Position numbers and translations under genes: made by a program. DNA of 64,000 nucleotides from Streptococcus salivarius (lineage in GTDB: Bacteria > Bacillota > Bacilli > Lactobacillales > Streptococcaceae), in NCBI RefSeq assembly GCF_000785515.1, contig NZ_CP009913.1, positions 524,001 to 588,000 of the forward strand, written 5' to 3'. Below, one piece after another: positions 52,160-60,683 of the stretch. Numbering within the stretch: the stretch's first letter is position 1; each line of letters opens with the position of its first letter. Below the pieces are notes generated by a model that was given only the letters and a program-made list of their open reading frames with translations, did not search any database and was not told the origin of the DNA.

Positions 52160-53896
52160 ATGGCTTATATTTGGTCTTATCTCAGACGTTATCCTAAGTG
52201 GCTAGCAATGAATTTTACAGCGGCTATTTTGTTTGTTATTGCTAACCTGGGTCTGCCGACGGTTCTTGCCAGAATGATTGATGAGGGGATTAACCGTGGA
52301 GATGCTGACAAGCTTTATACCTATGCTTGGGTCATGTTCGGTGTGGTCTTGACTGGGATTGTTGGTCGTGTGCTCTTGTCCTATGCGGTTAGTAAGTTGA
52401 CGACCACAATGGTGCAGGTCATGCGTAATGACATTTACGCTAAGCTTCAGGAGTATTCCCACCATGAGTACGAGCAGATTGGGGTATCCTCTTTGGTGAC
52501 TCGTATTACATCTGATGCTTTTGTTCTCATGCAATTTGCAGAACAGATTCTAAAGATGGGTGTCATTACTCCTCTGATGATGGTTTCCAGTGTCTTCTTA
52601 ATTTTGACGACAAGTCCATCTTTGGCTTGGATTGTGGCAATTTCCTTGCCTTTCCTAGCCGTAGTAGTCTGGTATGTAGCGGTAAAAACACGTCCGCTTT
52701 CTGAGAAGCAACAGGCAACACTCGACAAGATTAACCAGTATGCTCGTGAAAATCTGACTGGACTTCGTGTCATCCGAGCTTTCGCTAGAGAAGATTTTCA
52801 AGAGAAGAAGTTTGCTTCTGAAAATGCTGTCTATGCGGATAATTCAAACAAGCTCTTTAAATTAACTGGTTTGACTGAGCCACTTTTTGTGCAAATCATC
52901 ATCGCCATGATTGTGGCTATTGTTTGGTTTGCCCTCGAGCCTTTAGGTTCTGGGACTTTGGCAATCGGGGATTTGGTTGCCTTTATTGAGTACAGTTTCC
53001 ATGCGCTATTGTCTTTCCTTTTCCTAGCTAACCTCTTTACTATGTATCCTCGTACGGCGGTATCTAGTGAACGTCTGCAGGAGATTATGGATATGCCTAT
53101 TTCTATCAATCCAAATGAAGATGGAGTGACAGAGACTGAGACTAAGGGATATTTGGAGTTTGACAATGTGACTTTTGCCTATCCTGGTGAAACTGAGAGT
53201 CCTGTCCTACACAATATTTCTTTCAAGGCTAAACCCGGTGAAACCATTGCCTTTATCGGATCTACGGGTTCAGGAAAATCATCACTTGTGCAGTTGATTC
53301 CACGCTTTTATGATGTGACACTTGGACGCATTCTTGTTGATGGTGTGGATGTTCGTGACTATAATCTGAAGGCTCTTCGTCGTAAGATTGGCTTTATTCC
53401 ACAAAAAGCTCTGCTCTTTACAGGAACCATCGGTGAAAATATCCGTTATGGTAAGGAAAATGCCAGTCATGAAGAATTGAATCAAGCTACGGATGTGGCT
53501 CAAGCCAAGGAATTCATCGACAGTAAGGAAGAACGCTACGATTCTCACTTGGCTGAGGGGGGTAGCAACCTTTCTGGGGGACAGAAGCAGCGTTTGTCAA
53601 TTGCTAGAGCGGTGGTTAAACGTCCTGACCTTTACATCTTTGACGATTCCTTCTCTGCCTTGGACTACAAGACTGATGCGACCTTGCGCCGTCGTCTGAA
53701 AGAAGTGACCCAGGATGCGACAGTCTTGATTGTTGCTCAACGTGTGGGTACTATCATGGATGCAGACCAGATTATCGTTCTTGATAAGGGTGAAATCGTG
53801 GGTCGTGGTCGCCACGAAGAGCTTATGGAAACCAATGAGATTTACCGTGAAATTGCTAATTCACAATTGAATCAAAAGAGTCTTACAGAAGACTAG
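52160..53896 (+). CDS. Heterodimeric ABC multidrug exporter subunit with degenerate ATP site
   Basis: A 578-residue half-transporter: six-helix membrane domain (residues 1-310) plus nucleotide-binding domain. Walker A is GSTGSGKS and the signature is LSGGQKQR, but after Walker B the catalytic Glu is replaced (IFDDSFSALD) and the H-loop His is Gln (IVAQRV). This is the non-hydrolysing half typical of heterodimers such as LmrC, PatA or BmrC. The partner gene begins 12 bases later. Substrate range is unknown; drug, peptide or lipid export is inferred. Confidence 0.93.
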   Translation: MAYIWSYLRRYPKWLAMNFTAAILFVIANLGLPTVLARMIDEGINRGDADKLYTYAWVMFGVVLTGIVGRVLLSYAVSKLTTTMVQVMRNDIYAKLQEYSHHEYEQIGVSSLVTRITSDAFVLMQFAEQILKMGVITPLMMVSSVFLILTTSPSLAWIVAISLPFLAVVVWYVAVKTRPLSEKQQATLDKINQYARENLTGLRVIRAFAREDFQEKKFASENAVYADNSNKLFKLTGLTEPLFVQIIIAMIVAIVWFALEPLGSGTLAIGDLVAFIEYSFHALLSFLFLANLFTMYPRTAVSSERLQEIMDMPISINPNEDGVTETETKGYLEFDNVTFAYPGETESPVLHNISFKAKPGETIAFIGSTGSGKSSLVQLIPRFYDVTLGRILVDGVDVRDYNLKALRRKIGFIPQKALLFTGTIGENIRYGKENASHEELNQATDVAQAKEFIDSKEERYDSHLAEGGSNLSGGQKQRLSIARAVVKRPDLYIFDDSFSALDYKTDATLRRRLKEVTQDATVLIVAQRVGTIMDADQIIVLDKGEIVGRGRHEELMETNEIYREIANSQLNQKSLTED

Positions 53897-53908
53897 AAGG
53901 AGGTCAAA

Positions 53909-55696
53909 ATGAAGAATAATAAAAAGAAAACAAGTCATTCCTCAAGTTTTGGCCGCCTTTGGTCCTACTTGCAGGCTTATCGTTTCCCACTTTACCTAGC
54001 CATTTTCCTGAAAATTGTTAGTGTTATCATGAGTGTCCTTGAACCCGTAGTTATTGGTTTAGCTATTACCGAGTTGACTAAAAATACGCTGGCCATCATG
54101 AAGGGTGTGGAAGGTGCTCGTATCAACGTCTCCTATGTTGGTTGGGTTCTAGTTGTTTATCTCTTGCGTGGTCTTATTTATGAGTTGGCCGCCTACTATT
54201 CCAACTATTTCATGACCAATGCTGTGCAAGCAACGGTTCAAGATATGCGTAATGAGATGACTGAGAAAATCAATCGTACTTCAGTGTCATACTTTGATAA
54301 GCACCAGTTTGGGGACCTCTTGGGACGCTTTACCAGTGACGTCGAGACAGTATCTAATGCCTTGCAGCAGTCATTCTTACAGGTTGTTAATGCCGTCTTT
54401 ACTCTAGCCTTGGTTATTGGAACAGTGCTTTACCTTAATCTTCAATTGGGAGCTATAGTTGTCATCACTATTCCGATTACATTCTTTGGTGCCCGCTATA
54501 TCATGAGTAAGTCTCAGCCCTACTTCAAACAACAGGCTGATGCCCTGGGTACTCTTAATGGTTTTGTTCAGGAAAATCTGACTGGTTTCAATGTGCTTAA
54601 GCTATTTGGTCGTGAGGATAGATCCTTGGACGACTTTAAAGAAATTACGGAAGACCTTCAGAAAGTAGGCTTTAAGGCTAATTTCATTTCAGGACTTATG
54701 ATGCCGGTTCTTAACGGTTTATCTGACTTGACCTATCTCATTGTTGCTGTTCTAGGTGGTTTGCAAGTCTTGGCTGGTCGCTTGACGATTGGTAATATGC
54801 AGGCCTTTGTTCAGTATGTTTGGCAGATTAACCAACCTATTCAGAACTTGACTCAGTTGGCTGGACAATTGCAAAGTGCTAAATCTTCTTTAGACCGTAT
54901 TTTCCAACTGATGGATGAACCAGACGAGCCTAATGATGCTACTGAAGTGCTTGCCGGAGATTTGACTGGCCAAGTTAGCTTTAAGCATGTGGACTTCCAG
55001 TATGTGGCTGATAAACCTTTGATTCGTGACTTTAATCTTGAGGTTAATCCTGGCGAAATGGTGGCCATTGTCGGTCCTACCGGTGCCGGAAAATCAACGA
55101 TTATCAATCTTCTCATGCGTTTCTATGATGTGACTGCTGGTTCTATTTCAGTTGATGGTCACGATATCCGTAACCTGTCTCGTCAGGATTATCGTAAACA
55201 GTTTGGTATGGTGCTTCAGGACGCTTGGCTCTTTGAAGGAACTATCAAAGAAAATCTTCGCTTTGGTAATCTTGAGGCGACTGACGAGGAAATTGTTGAA
55301 GCTGCTAAGGCAGCCAATGTGGATCACTTTATCCGTACTCTACCTGGTGGTTACAACATGGAAATGAACCAGGAATCAAGTAACATCTCACTAGGACAAA
55401 AGCAACTTTTGACCATTGCACGTGCGCTTTTGGCTGATCCTAAAATCTTGATTTTGGATGAAGCAACCTCATCGGTTGATACCCGTCTGGAACTCTTGAT
55501 TCAAAAAGCTATGAAGGCCCTCATGCAAGGTCGAACAAGCTTTGTCATTGCCCACCGTCTGTCAACTATCCAAGAAGCAGACAAAATTTTGGTCCTTAAA
55601 GATGGTCAAATCATCGAACAAGGGAACCATGAATCCCTCCTTGCAGATAAAGGCTTCTATTACGACTTGTATAATAGCCAGTTTGCGGAGAAATAA
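53909..55696 (+). CDS. Heterodimeric ABC multidrug exporter subunit, catalytic half
   Basis: A 595-residue half-transporter with membrane domain (about 25-330) and nucleotide-binding domain. Walker A GPTGAGKS, Walker B LILDEATSSVD with its catalytic Glu and H-loop IAHRLST are canonical, while the signature is ISLGQKQ rather than LSGGQ. The complementary degeneracy of the two subunits leaves one competent ATP site in the dimer, as in LmrCD/TM287-288. Together with the gene upstream it forms an operon of its own. Confidence 0.93.
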   Translation: MKNNKKKTSHSSSFGRLWSYLQAYRFPLYLAIFLKIVSVIMSVLEPVVIGLAITELTKNTLAIMKGVEGARINVSYVGWVLVVYLLRGLIYELAAYYSNYFMTNAVQATVQDMRNEMTEKINRTSVSYFDKHQFGDLLGRFTSDVETVSNALQQSFLQVVNAVFTLALVIGTVLYLNLQLGAIVVITIPITFFGARYIMSKSQPYFKQQADALGTLNGFVQENLTGFNVLKLFGREDRSLDDFKEITEDLQKVGFKANFISGLMMPVLNGLSDLTYLIVAVLGGLQVLAGRLTIGNMQAFVQYVWQINQPIQNLTQLAGQLQSAKSSLDRIFQLMDEPDEPNDATEVLAGDLTGQVSFKHVDFQYVADKPLIRDFNLEVNPGEMVAIVGPTGAGKSTIINLLMRFYDVTAGSISVDGHDIRNLSRQDYRKQFGMVLQDAWLFEGTIKENLRFGNLEATDEEIVEAAKAANVDHFIRTLPGGYNMEMNQESSNISLGQKQLLTIARALLADPKILILDEATSSVDTRLELLIQKAMKALMQGRTSFVIAHRLSTIQEADKILVLKDGQIIEQGNHESLLADKGFYYDLYNSQFAEK

Positions 55697-55793
55697 ACAG
55701 AAAATCCATCAGTTCATAACTGGTGGATTTTTTCTGAATGTGGAGATTAATAAAAAGACTTCTCCTTATAGGGAAAAGTCTCAAAATCAATAT

Positions 55794-56837
55794 TTATTTC
55801 TCAGCACGTCGTGTGACGAACATGGCATCTCCGAAACTGAAGAAGCGGTAGCGTTCTTGGACGGCGTGTTTATAGGCATCAAGGACGAATTCACGGCCAG
55901 CAAAGGCTGAAACCAACATTACCAAGGTTGATTTTGGAAGATGGAAGTTGGTTGAAAAGGCATCTACGACTGTGAATTGGTAACCTGGTTTGATAAAGAT
56001 ATTGGTCCAGCCGGAGTCAGCTTGAAGTTGACCATCGTATTTATTGCCGATTGTTTCCAGTGTTCGGATAGAGGTTGTTCCAACTGCAATGATGCGTCCT
56101 CCAGCGGCTTTGACACTATTGAGTGTATCGGCAGCGTCTTGGTTGAGGGTGTAAAATTCTGAGTGCATCTCATGTTCGTCGACATTATCGACAGAAACAG
56201 GTCGGAAGGTTCCCAGTCCAACGTGAAGGGTGAGGTAGACCAATTTTACGCCTTTAGCTTCAATCTTTTGAAGTAACTCAGGAGTGAAATGGAGGCCAGC
56301 TGTTGGAGCAGCGGCAGAGCCATTTTCCTTGGCATAGACTGTTTGGTAACGGTCGCGGTCTTCCAATTTTTCATGGATATAAGGTGGCAATGGCATCTCA
56401 CCCAAGCTTTCCAAAACCTCAAGGAAGATACCGTCGTAGTTAAATTCTACGATTCGTCCACCGTGATCTAGTTCCTCAGTGACAGTAGCAGTCAAACGGC
56501 CATCACCAAAACTGACTTTAGCACCTACTTTAAGGCGTTTGGCTGGTTTGGCTAAAACTTCCCATTGATCCCCTTGGGTATTTTTTAAAAGGAGAAATTC
56601 CACATGGCCGTGGGTATCAGGCTTTTCACCGTAGAGACGGGCAGGAAGTACGCGCGTATTGTTCATGACCAAGGCATCGCCAGGGTTAAGCTGGTCAATG
56701 ATGTGGTCGAAGTGGGTATCAGTCATTTCCTTGGTTACAGGATTAATGACCAAGAGTTTAGAGGCATCACGTTGTTCCAATGGGGTTTGGGCAATCAATT
56801 CCTCTGGTAGTTCAAAATCAAAATCGTTTGTATTCAT
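55794..56837 (-). CDS. queA: S-adenosylmethionine:tRNA ribosyltransferase-isomerase
   Basis: QueA transfers and isomerises the ribosyl group of SAM onto preQ1-modified tRNA to give epoxyqueuosine at position 34. The 347-residue protein shows [46 protein letters not shown] and the C-terminal [15 protein letters not shown]. Its start follows CGAGGAAAG. It is transcribed alone, divergently from nagB; the 3' end converges with the ABC exporter. Confidence 0.96.
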   Translation of the reverse strand: MNTNDFDFELPEELIAQTPLEQRDASKLLVINPVTKEMTDTHFDHIIDQLNPGDALVMNNTRVLPARLYGEKPDTHGHVEFLLLKNTQGDQWEVLAKPAKRLKVGAKVSFGDGRLTATVTEELDHGGRIVEFNYDGIFLEVLESLGEMPLPPYIHEKLEDRDRYQTVYAKENGSAAAPTAGLHFTPELLQKIEAKGVKLVYLTLHVGLGTFRPVSVDNVDEHEMHSEFYTLNQDAADTLNSVKAAGGRIIAVGTTSIRTLETIGNKYDGQLQADSGWTNIFIKPGYQFTVVDAFSTNFHLPKSTLVMLVSAFAGREFVLDAYKHAVQERYRFFSFGDAMFVTRRAEK

Positions 56838-56870
56838 TTCTTTCCTCGTTTAAAAATTTTCAGCCTTTTT

Positions 56871-56879
56871 ATTATAGCA
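56871..56879 (-). promoter_or_regulatory. Extended -10 promoter of queA
   Basis: On the minus strand TGC-TATAAT, about 34 bases before the start codon. Confidence 0.65.
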
Positions 56880-56912
56880 CGATATAGGATGACAGTCATT
56901 AAAGGAGTTGAG

Positions 56913-56927
56913 TGAAAGCGCTTGACA
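56913..56927 (+). promoter_or_regulatory. CcpA site (cre) at the nagB promoter
   Basis: TGAAAGCGCTTGACA is close to the cre consensus TGWAARCGYTWWMA and overlaps the -35 box completely, so CcpA would repress nagB in rich sugar. Confidence 0.75.
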
Positions 56928-56950
56928 AAAGTGTTAAAAAAAGAGATAAT
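56922..56950 (+). promoter_or_regulatory. Promoter of nagB
   Basis: TTGACA, 17-bp spacer, GATAAT. Confidence 0.85.
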
Positions 56951-56958
56951 AAAGAAAA

Positions 56959-56970
56959 TGGTATATACCA
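56959..56970 (+). promoter_or_regulatory. NagR-like (GntR/HutC) operator of nagB
   Basis: TGGTATATACCA is a perfect 12-bp palindrome of the TGGTNTANACCA type used by NagR/YvoA. It sits just after the -10, over the transcript start, so glucosamine-6-P or GlcNAc-6-P relief of repression is expected. The regulator gene is not in this window. Confidence 0.72.
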
Positions 56971-56987
56971 ATATCGAGGTGAATAGA

Positions 56988-57689
56988 ATGAAAAAGATTT
57001 TAGTTAAGAATCAAGTTGAGGGAGGCCAAGTTGCCTTTGATCTTCTTAAAGAGAGCCTTGTAGCAGGTGCTCAAACATTGGGCTTGGCGACAGGTAGTTC
57101 CCCTATCGCCCTTTACCAAGAGATGGTTGAAAGTGACGTGGATTTTTCGAAACTTTACAGCGTCAATTTGGATGAGTACGTCGGACTAGCACCAGACCAT
57201 GAGCAGAGCTATCATGCCTTTATGAAGGCTCAACTCTTTGATGCCAAGCCATTTAAGGAGAGCTTCTTGCCTGACGGCATGGCTGAGGACTTGGAGCAGG
57301 CTGCTAAGGATTACGATGACGTCTTGGCACACCATGCTATTGACCTGCAAATCCTAGGAATCGGAAGTAATGGGCATATTGGTTTTAATGAGCCAGGTAC
57401 GCCTTTTGATAGTCAAACTCATGTGGTCGACTTGACTGATAGCACCATTGAAGCCAATAGTCGTTTCTTTGCCAGTCGTGACCAAGTCCCTACAAAGGCT
57501 ATTTCAATGGGGATTGCTTCTATTATGGCTGCTAAGAAGATTATCTTGTTTGCCTATGGTGACAAGAAGGCAGATGCCATTTTCAAGATGGTCAAGGGTC
57601 CTGTGACAGAGGAAGTCCCAGCCAGTGTCTTGCAAAATCATCCAGATGTGACTCTTATCTTAGATGAGGCAGCCGCTGCGAAATTGTAA
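56988..57689 (+). CDS. nagB: Glucosamine-6-phosphate deaminase
   Basis: NagB converts glucosamine-6-P to fructose-6-P and ammonia, feeding amino sugars into glycolysis. The 233-residue protein shows [25 protein letters not shown] (catalytic Asp) and [14 protein letters not shown] with the catalytic His. The start at 56988 follows GAGGTG; a longer open frame starts inside the promoter and is excluded. Control by CcpA and a NagR-like repressor is suggested by the sites upstream; nagA is elsewhere at 17901. Confidence 0.96.
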   Translation: MKKILVKNQVEGGQVAFDLLKESLVAGAQTLGLATGSSPIALYQEMVESDVDFSKLYSVNLDEYVGLAPDHEQSYHAFMKAQLFDAKPFKESFLPDGMAEDLEQAAKDYDDVLAHHAIDLQILGIGSNGHIGFNEPGTPFDSQTHVVDLTDSTIEANSRFFASRDQVPTKAISMGIASIMAAKKIILFAYGDKKADAIFKMVKGPVTEEVPASVLQNHPDVTLILDEAAAAKL

Positions 57690-57722
57690 TACTATCTTTT
57701 GAAAAACAATCTTACGAAACTC

Positions 57723-57753
57723 AGGTTGAGCCATTTGGCGCTCAGCCTTTTTC
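57723..57753 (+). terminator. Terminator after nagB
   Basis: AGGTTGAGC / GCTCAGCCT stem and T-run. Confidence 0.88.
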
Positions 57754-57784
57754 TTTTGTGAAAAGTCACTTCCAAGCAAATCAA

Positions 57785-57814
57785 TTGCTTAGCTCTCTTT
57801 GATAGCGCTATAAT
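57785..57814 (+). promoter_or_regulatory. Promoter of trhO
   Basis: TTGCTT, 18-bp spacer, TATAAT. Inverted copies TTTGATAG (57798-57805) and CTATCAAA (57832-57839) bracket the -10 and transcript start. Confidence 0.65.
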
Positions 57815-57878
57815 AGTTAAGTTGACTTTGACTATCAAACAACAGATATAGATATTTCATAAAGAAAGAGGACATACA

Positions 57879-58862
57879 ATGGCAAAACCTATTCGAGTAT
57901 TGCTTTATTATAAATACCTTCCCATCGAAAACGCTGAGCAATTTGCGGCAGACCACTTGGCTTTCTGTAAGTCAATCGGTCTGAAAGGACGTATCTTGGT
58001 CGCTGATGAGGGAATCAATGGAACGGTTTCTGGTGACTATGAAACCACTCAAAAATACATGGACTACGTTCACAGCCTTCCAGGGATGGAGGACCTTTGG
58101 TTCAAGATTGATGAGGAAGAAGAGCAAGCCTTCAAGAAGATGTTTGTGCGTTACAAGAAGGAAATCGTTCACCTTGGTTTAGAGGATGATAACTTTGACA
58201 GCGACATCAATCCACTTGAAACAACAGGTGCTTACTTGTCACCAAAAGAGTTTAAAGACGCCCTTTTAGATGAGGACACTGTTGTCCTCGATACACGTAA
58301 CGACTATGAGTATGACCTTGGTCACTTCCGTGGGGCTATTCGTCCAGACATCCGCAACTTCCGTGAATTGCCACAGTGGGTCCGCGACCATAAAGAAGAG
58401 TTCATGGACAAGCGCGTGGTTGTGTACTGTACTGGTGGTGTCCGCTGTGAGAAATTCTCAGGTTGGATGGTGCGTGAAGGCTACAAAGATGTCGGTCAAT
58501 TGCATGGTGGTATCGCGACTTACGGTAAAGATCCAGAGGTTCAAGGGGAGCTTTGGGATGGTAAGATGTATGTCTTTGACGAGCGTATTGCCGTTGACAT
58601 CAACCATGTAGATCCTGTCGTTGTCGGTAAGGATTGGTTCGATGGGACGCCTTGTGAACGCTATGTTAACTGCGGTAACCCATTCTGTAACCGTCGTATG
58701 CTTGCTTCGGAGGAAAATGAAGACAAGTACCTTCGTGGCTGCTCACACGAATGCCGTGTTCACCCACGTAACCGTTATGTCTCTGAAAATGGTTTGAGCC
58801 AAGAAGAAGTTGTCGCACGCCTTGCGGCTATTGGTGAAAGCTTGGATGTAACACCTGCCTAA
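57879..58862 (+). CDS. trhO: tRNA uridine(34) hydroxylase TrhO (rhodanese family)
   Basis: TrhO (formerly YceA/YbfQ) uses oxygen to make 5-hydroxyuridine at tRNA position 34. The 327-residue protein has an N-terminal domain ([14 protein letters not shown]) and a rhodanese domain with the active-site loop [15 protein letters not shown] near residue 188; a C-terminal Cys-rich segment (CGNPFCNRR) may bind metal. The ribosome site is AGAGG. Monocistronic, between terminators. Confidence 0.93.
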   Translation: MAKPIRVLLYYKYLPIENAEQFAADHLAFCKSIGLKGRILVADEGINGTVSGDYETTQKYMDYVHSLPGMEDLWFKIDEEEEQAFKKMFVRYKKEIVHLGLEDDNFDSDINPLETTGAYLSPKEFKDALLDEDTVVLDTRNDYEYDLGHFRGAIRPDIRNFRELPQWVRDHKEEFMDKRVVVYCTGGVRCEKFSGWMVREGYKDVGQLHGGIATYGKDPEVQGELWDGKMYVFDERIAVDINHVDPVVVGKDWFDGTPCERYVNCGNPFCNRRMLASEENEDKYLRGCSHECRVHPRNRYVSENGLSQEEVVARLAAIGESLDVTPA

Positions 58863-58877
58863 GTTTAAATAGTGAAG

Positions 58878-58907
58878 AAGTTGAGAGGAATCTCGGCTTT
58901 TTTTTGC
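58878..58907 (+). terminator. Terminator after trhO
   Basis: AAGTTGAGA / TCTCGGCTT stem with a GGAA loop and long T-run. Confidence 0.85.
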
Positions 58908-59038
58908 AATTTATTTCTAAAATAATGACAGATATATATTGCAATTAGAAATATATAGTGTGTAATTAAGATGAAAACAGATGGTGAACCTAATCAATGT
59001 CGACGATAATATCAGATAAGATGAAAAGGAGAGGGCAT

Positions 59039-59236
59039 GTGGCAAAGAATTTACGCTTAAAAGCAGCTCGAGCAGAGCATGATATGACCCAGGGTGACTT
59101 GGCAGAAGCGGTAGGTGCAACAAGACAAACCATAGGCTTGATTGAAGCTGGAAAGTACAATCCCAGCCTAGGTTTATGCATTGCCATTTGTAAAACACTG
59201 GACAGGACTTTGGATCAACTGTTTTGGGAGATTTAG
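59039..59236 (+). CDS. Small XRE-family transcriptional regulator
   Basis: A 65-residue single-domain Cro/CI-type helix-turn-helix protein (LRLKAARAEHDMTQGDLAEA, then TRQTIGLIEAGKYNPSLGLC). The GTG at 59039 with AAAGGAGAGG is preferred because it gives the usual 65-67-residue size of YozG-like regulators; an in-frame ATG 42 bases upstream lacks a ribosome site. The next gene, a membrane protein, follows after 13 bases, and the pair resembles widespread Firmicute regulator/membrane-protein couples of unknown role. Confidence 0.88.
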   Translation: MAKNLRLKAARAEHDMTQGDLAEAVGATRQTIGLIEAGKYNPSLGLCIAICKTLDRTLDQLFWEI

Positions 59237-59249
59237 GAAGGAAGTAAAG

Positions 59250-59744
59250 ATGATGAAATTTAAGCTTGTTAATAATAAAGTTACAGATGAACGCGAAGAA
59301 GCTCTAAATAATAAGGTTGCAGCCGAATGTTATTACATAATGATTGCAGGGACGCTTGTATGCATGGTCTATGGCTCCCTCTTTAACAAGGGTGTTATCT
59401 CTGCTAATTACTTACTTTATCCATTGTTGATAGTATGTATTTGGTCAATTTATAGATCTGAACGTCTTGCTGTAAATGCTTTTGGTAGTTCGAGTATGAC
59501 AGTCCTAGGTTGTTTACTGGTGACTGGGCTTATCACCCTTGAAATGATGATTGTTAACTATCAGTCAAACCACAATGTCTATCATAATAATCCCTTGGAT
59601 CCTAGATATCTCATGGTTTGGGCAGTTACTTATATGTTGTATGCTCCCGTTGTTTTCTTTATGAATTGGGCTCTCACAGAACTGGGAAGATATGAGAGAA
59701 GGCGTCTTGAAAAACAGCTGGACGATTTGGAGAATGAAGAATAA
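59250..59744 (+). CDS. Membrane protein coupled to the XRE regulator (DUF6773-like)
   Basis: A 164-residue protein with about four hydrophobic segments (near 28-45, 53-68, 80-100 and 125-147) and a charged C-terminal helix. GGAAGGAAG precedes the first of two adjacent ATGs. Membrane proteins of this size behind small XRE regulators are common in Firmicutes; some are listed as DUF6773 or related, and the assignment is tentative. Likely co-transcribed with and controlled by the regulator. Confidence 0.68.
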   Translation: MMKFKLVNNKVTDEREEALNNKVAAECYYIMIAGTLVCMVYGSLFNKGVISANYLLYPLLIVCIWSIYRSERLAVNAFGSSSMTVLGCLLVTGLITLEMMIVNYQSNHNVYHNNPLDPRYLMVWAVTYMLYAPVVFFMNWALTELGRYERRRLEKQLDDLENEE

Positions 59745-59754
59745 ATAGTGAGAG

Positions 59755-59787
59755 AATCAGACCGTTCTTTTTGGTCTGATTTTTTTG
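59755..59787 (+). terminator. Terminator after the XRE/membrane pair
   Basis: AATCAGACC / GGTCTGATT stem and T-run. Confidence 0.9.
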
Positions 59788-59796
59788 TGTTATAAT
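59788..59796 (+). promoter_or_regulatory. Extended -10 promoter of the nucleoside phosphorylase gene
   Basis: TGT-TATAAT right after the terminator, 26 bases before the ATG. Confidence 0.65.
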
Positions 59797-59822
59797 GGGT
59801 CCTAAAACTAAGGAGGTCACGT

Positions 59823-60593
59823 ATGCTACTAACTGAATTTGATGATAATAGACAAGCGATTATCAATCCCGAGGACTTGAATGAGCCTCTTGAGGGGTTT
59901 CCTAAAATAGCTGTATCCTGTTTTTCTCGTTCGACCTTTCAACGAATGCTTGAGATGTTTCCTCATGAACTTATCTATGAAACGTCCATGGCGAATGTGG
60001 CTATTCCGATATATAAGCTTGTTATTGATGAGCAGGAGTTGGCTCTTTTTAATGCACCTGTAGGTGCCTCTGCCTGTGTGGCTATTTTAGAGGATATTTT
60101 TGCTTTGGGAACTGATAAACTGGTGCTCTTTGGGACTTGTGGGGTGCTTGATGAAGATATTAAAGAGACTTCTATTATTATCCCTAGTCATGCTCTTAGA
60201 GATGAAGGAACGAGTTTTCACTATGTGGAAGCTAGCAATGAGATTGCGGTAAATGTGGGTGTTTTAGATTGTTTTCGTTCCTATCTCAATGAGCGTCAGA
60301 TTCCTCATAAGGAAGGCAAGGTCTGGACAACTGATGGTATTTACCGTGAGACGAGTGCTAAACTCAAAGCTCGAAAGGCAGCAGGGGCCATTTGTGTGGA
60401 TATGGAGTGCTCTGCAGTTGCAGCTTTAGCAAAGTTTAGAGGTGTTGACATCTGCCATTTCTTCTATGCTGCGGACCACCTTTCTGAAGGTAATTGGGAT
60501 GCCCGTAACTTGATGAATCATATGGACTTGGATGAAAAGGACAAGGTAGCTTTATTAGCTTTGGAGTTTGCGTGTGACTGGAGTAAACCTTAA
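59823..60593 (+). CDS. Uridine phosphorylase-like nucleoside phosphorylase
   Basis: A 256-residue member of the PNP/UDP phosphorylase family, which splits nucleosides with phosphate. The phosphate/nucleoside site region is VGASACVAILEDIFALGTDKLVLFGTCG near residue 80, and the family motif VDMECSAVAALAKFRGVD near residue 197 contains the ribose-binding Glu. Uridine phosphorylase is the closest general match; purine specificity cannot be excluded. Ribosome site AAGGAGG. Monocistronic, just upstream of the metal transporter gene. Confidence 0.82.
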   Translation: MLLTEFDDNRQAIINPEDLNEPLEGFPKIAVSCFSRSTFQRMLEMFPHELIYETSMANVAIPIYKLVIDEQELALFNAPVGASACVAILEDIFALGTDKLVLFGTCGVLDEDIKETSIIIPSHALRDEGTSFHYVEASNEIAVNVGVLDCFRSYLNERQIPHKEGKVWTTDGIYRETSAKLKARKAAGAICVDMECSAVAALAKFRGVDICHFFYAADHLSEGNWDARNLMNHMDLDEKDKVALLALEFACDWSKP

Positions 60594-60618
60594 AAATTCT
60601 ATTTTTCAAACTTCTTAT

Positions 60619-60633
60619 TTGTAATCATTCTAA
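60619..60633 (+). promoter_or_regulatory. PerR/Fur-type box 1
   Basis: TTGTAATCATTCTAA matches the PerR consensus TTANAATNATTNTAA at all but one specified position. It lies upstream of the -10 (60642-60647). Confidence 0.65.
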
Positions 60634-60638
60634 ATAAC

Positions 60639-60647
60639 TGCTATAAT
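60639..60647 (+). promoter_or_regulatory. Extended -10 promoter of the VIT-family gene
   Basis: TGC-TATAAT, framed by the two PerR/Fur-type boxes. Confidence 0.7.
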
Positions 60648-60652
60648 ACTTT

Positions 60653-60667
60653 TTAGAATCATTCTAA
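60653..60667 (+). promoter_or_regulatory. PerR/Fur-type box 2
   Basis: TTAGAATCATTCTAA matches PerR consensus TTANAATNATTNTAA at every specified position and is a perfect 7-1-7 dyad. It covers the likely transcript start. Confidence 0.75.
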
Positions 60668-60683
60668 ATAAGGAGTAAGAGAA

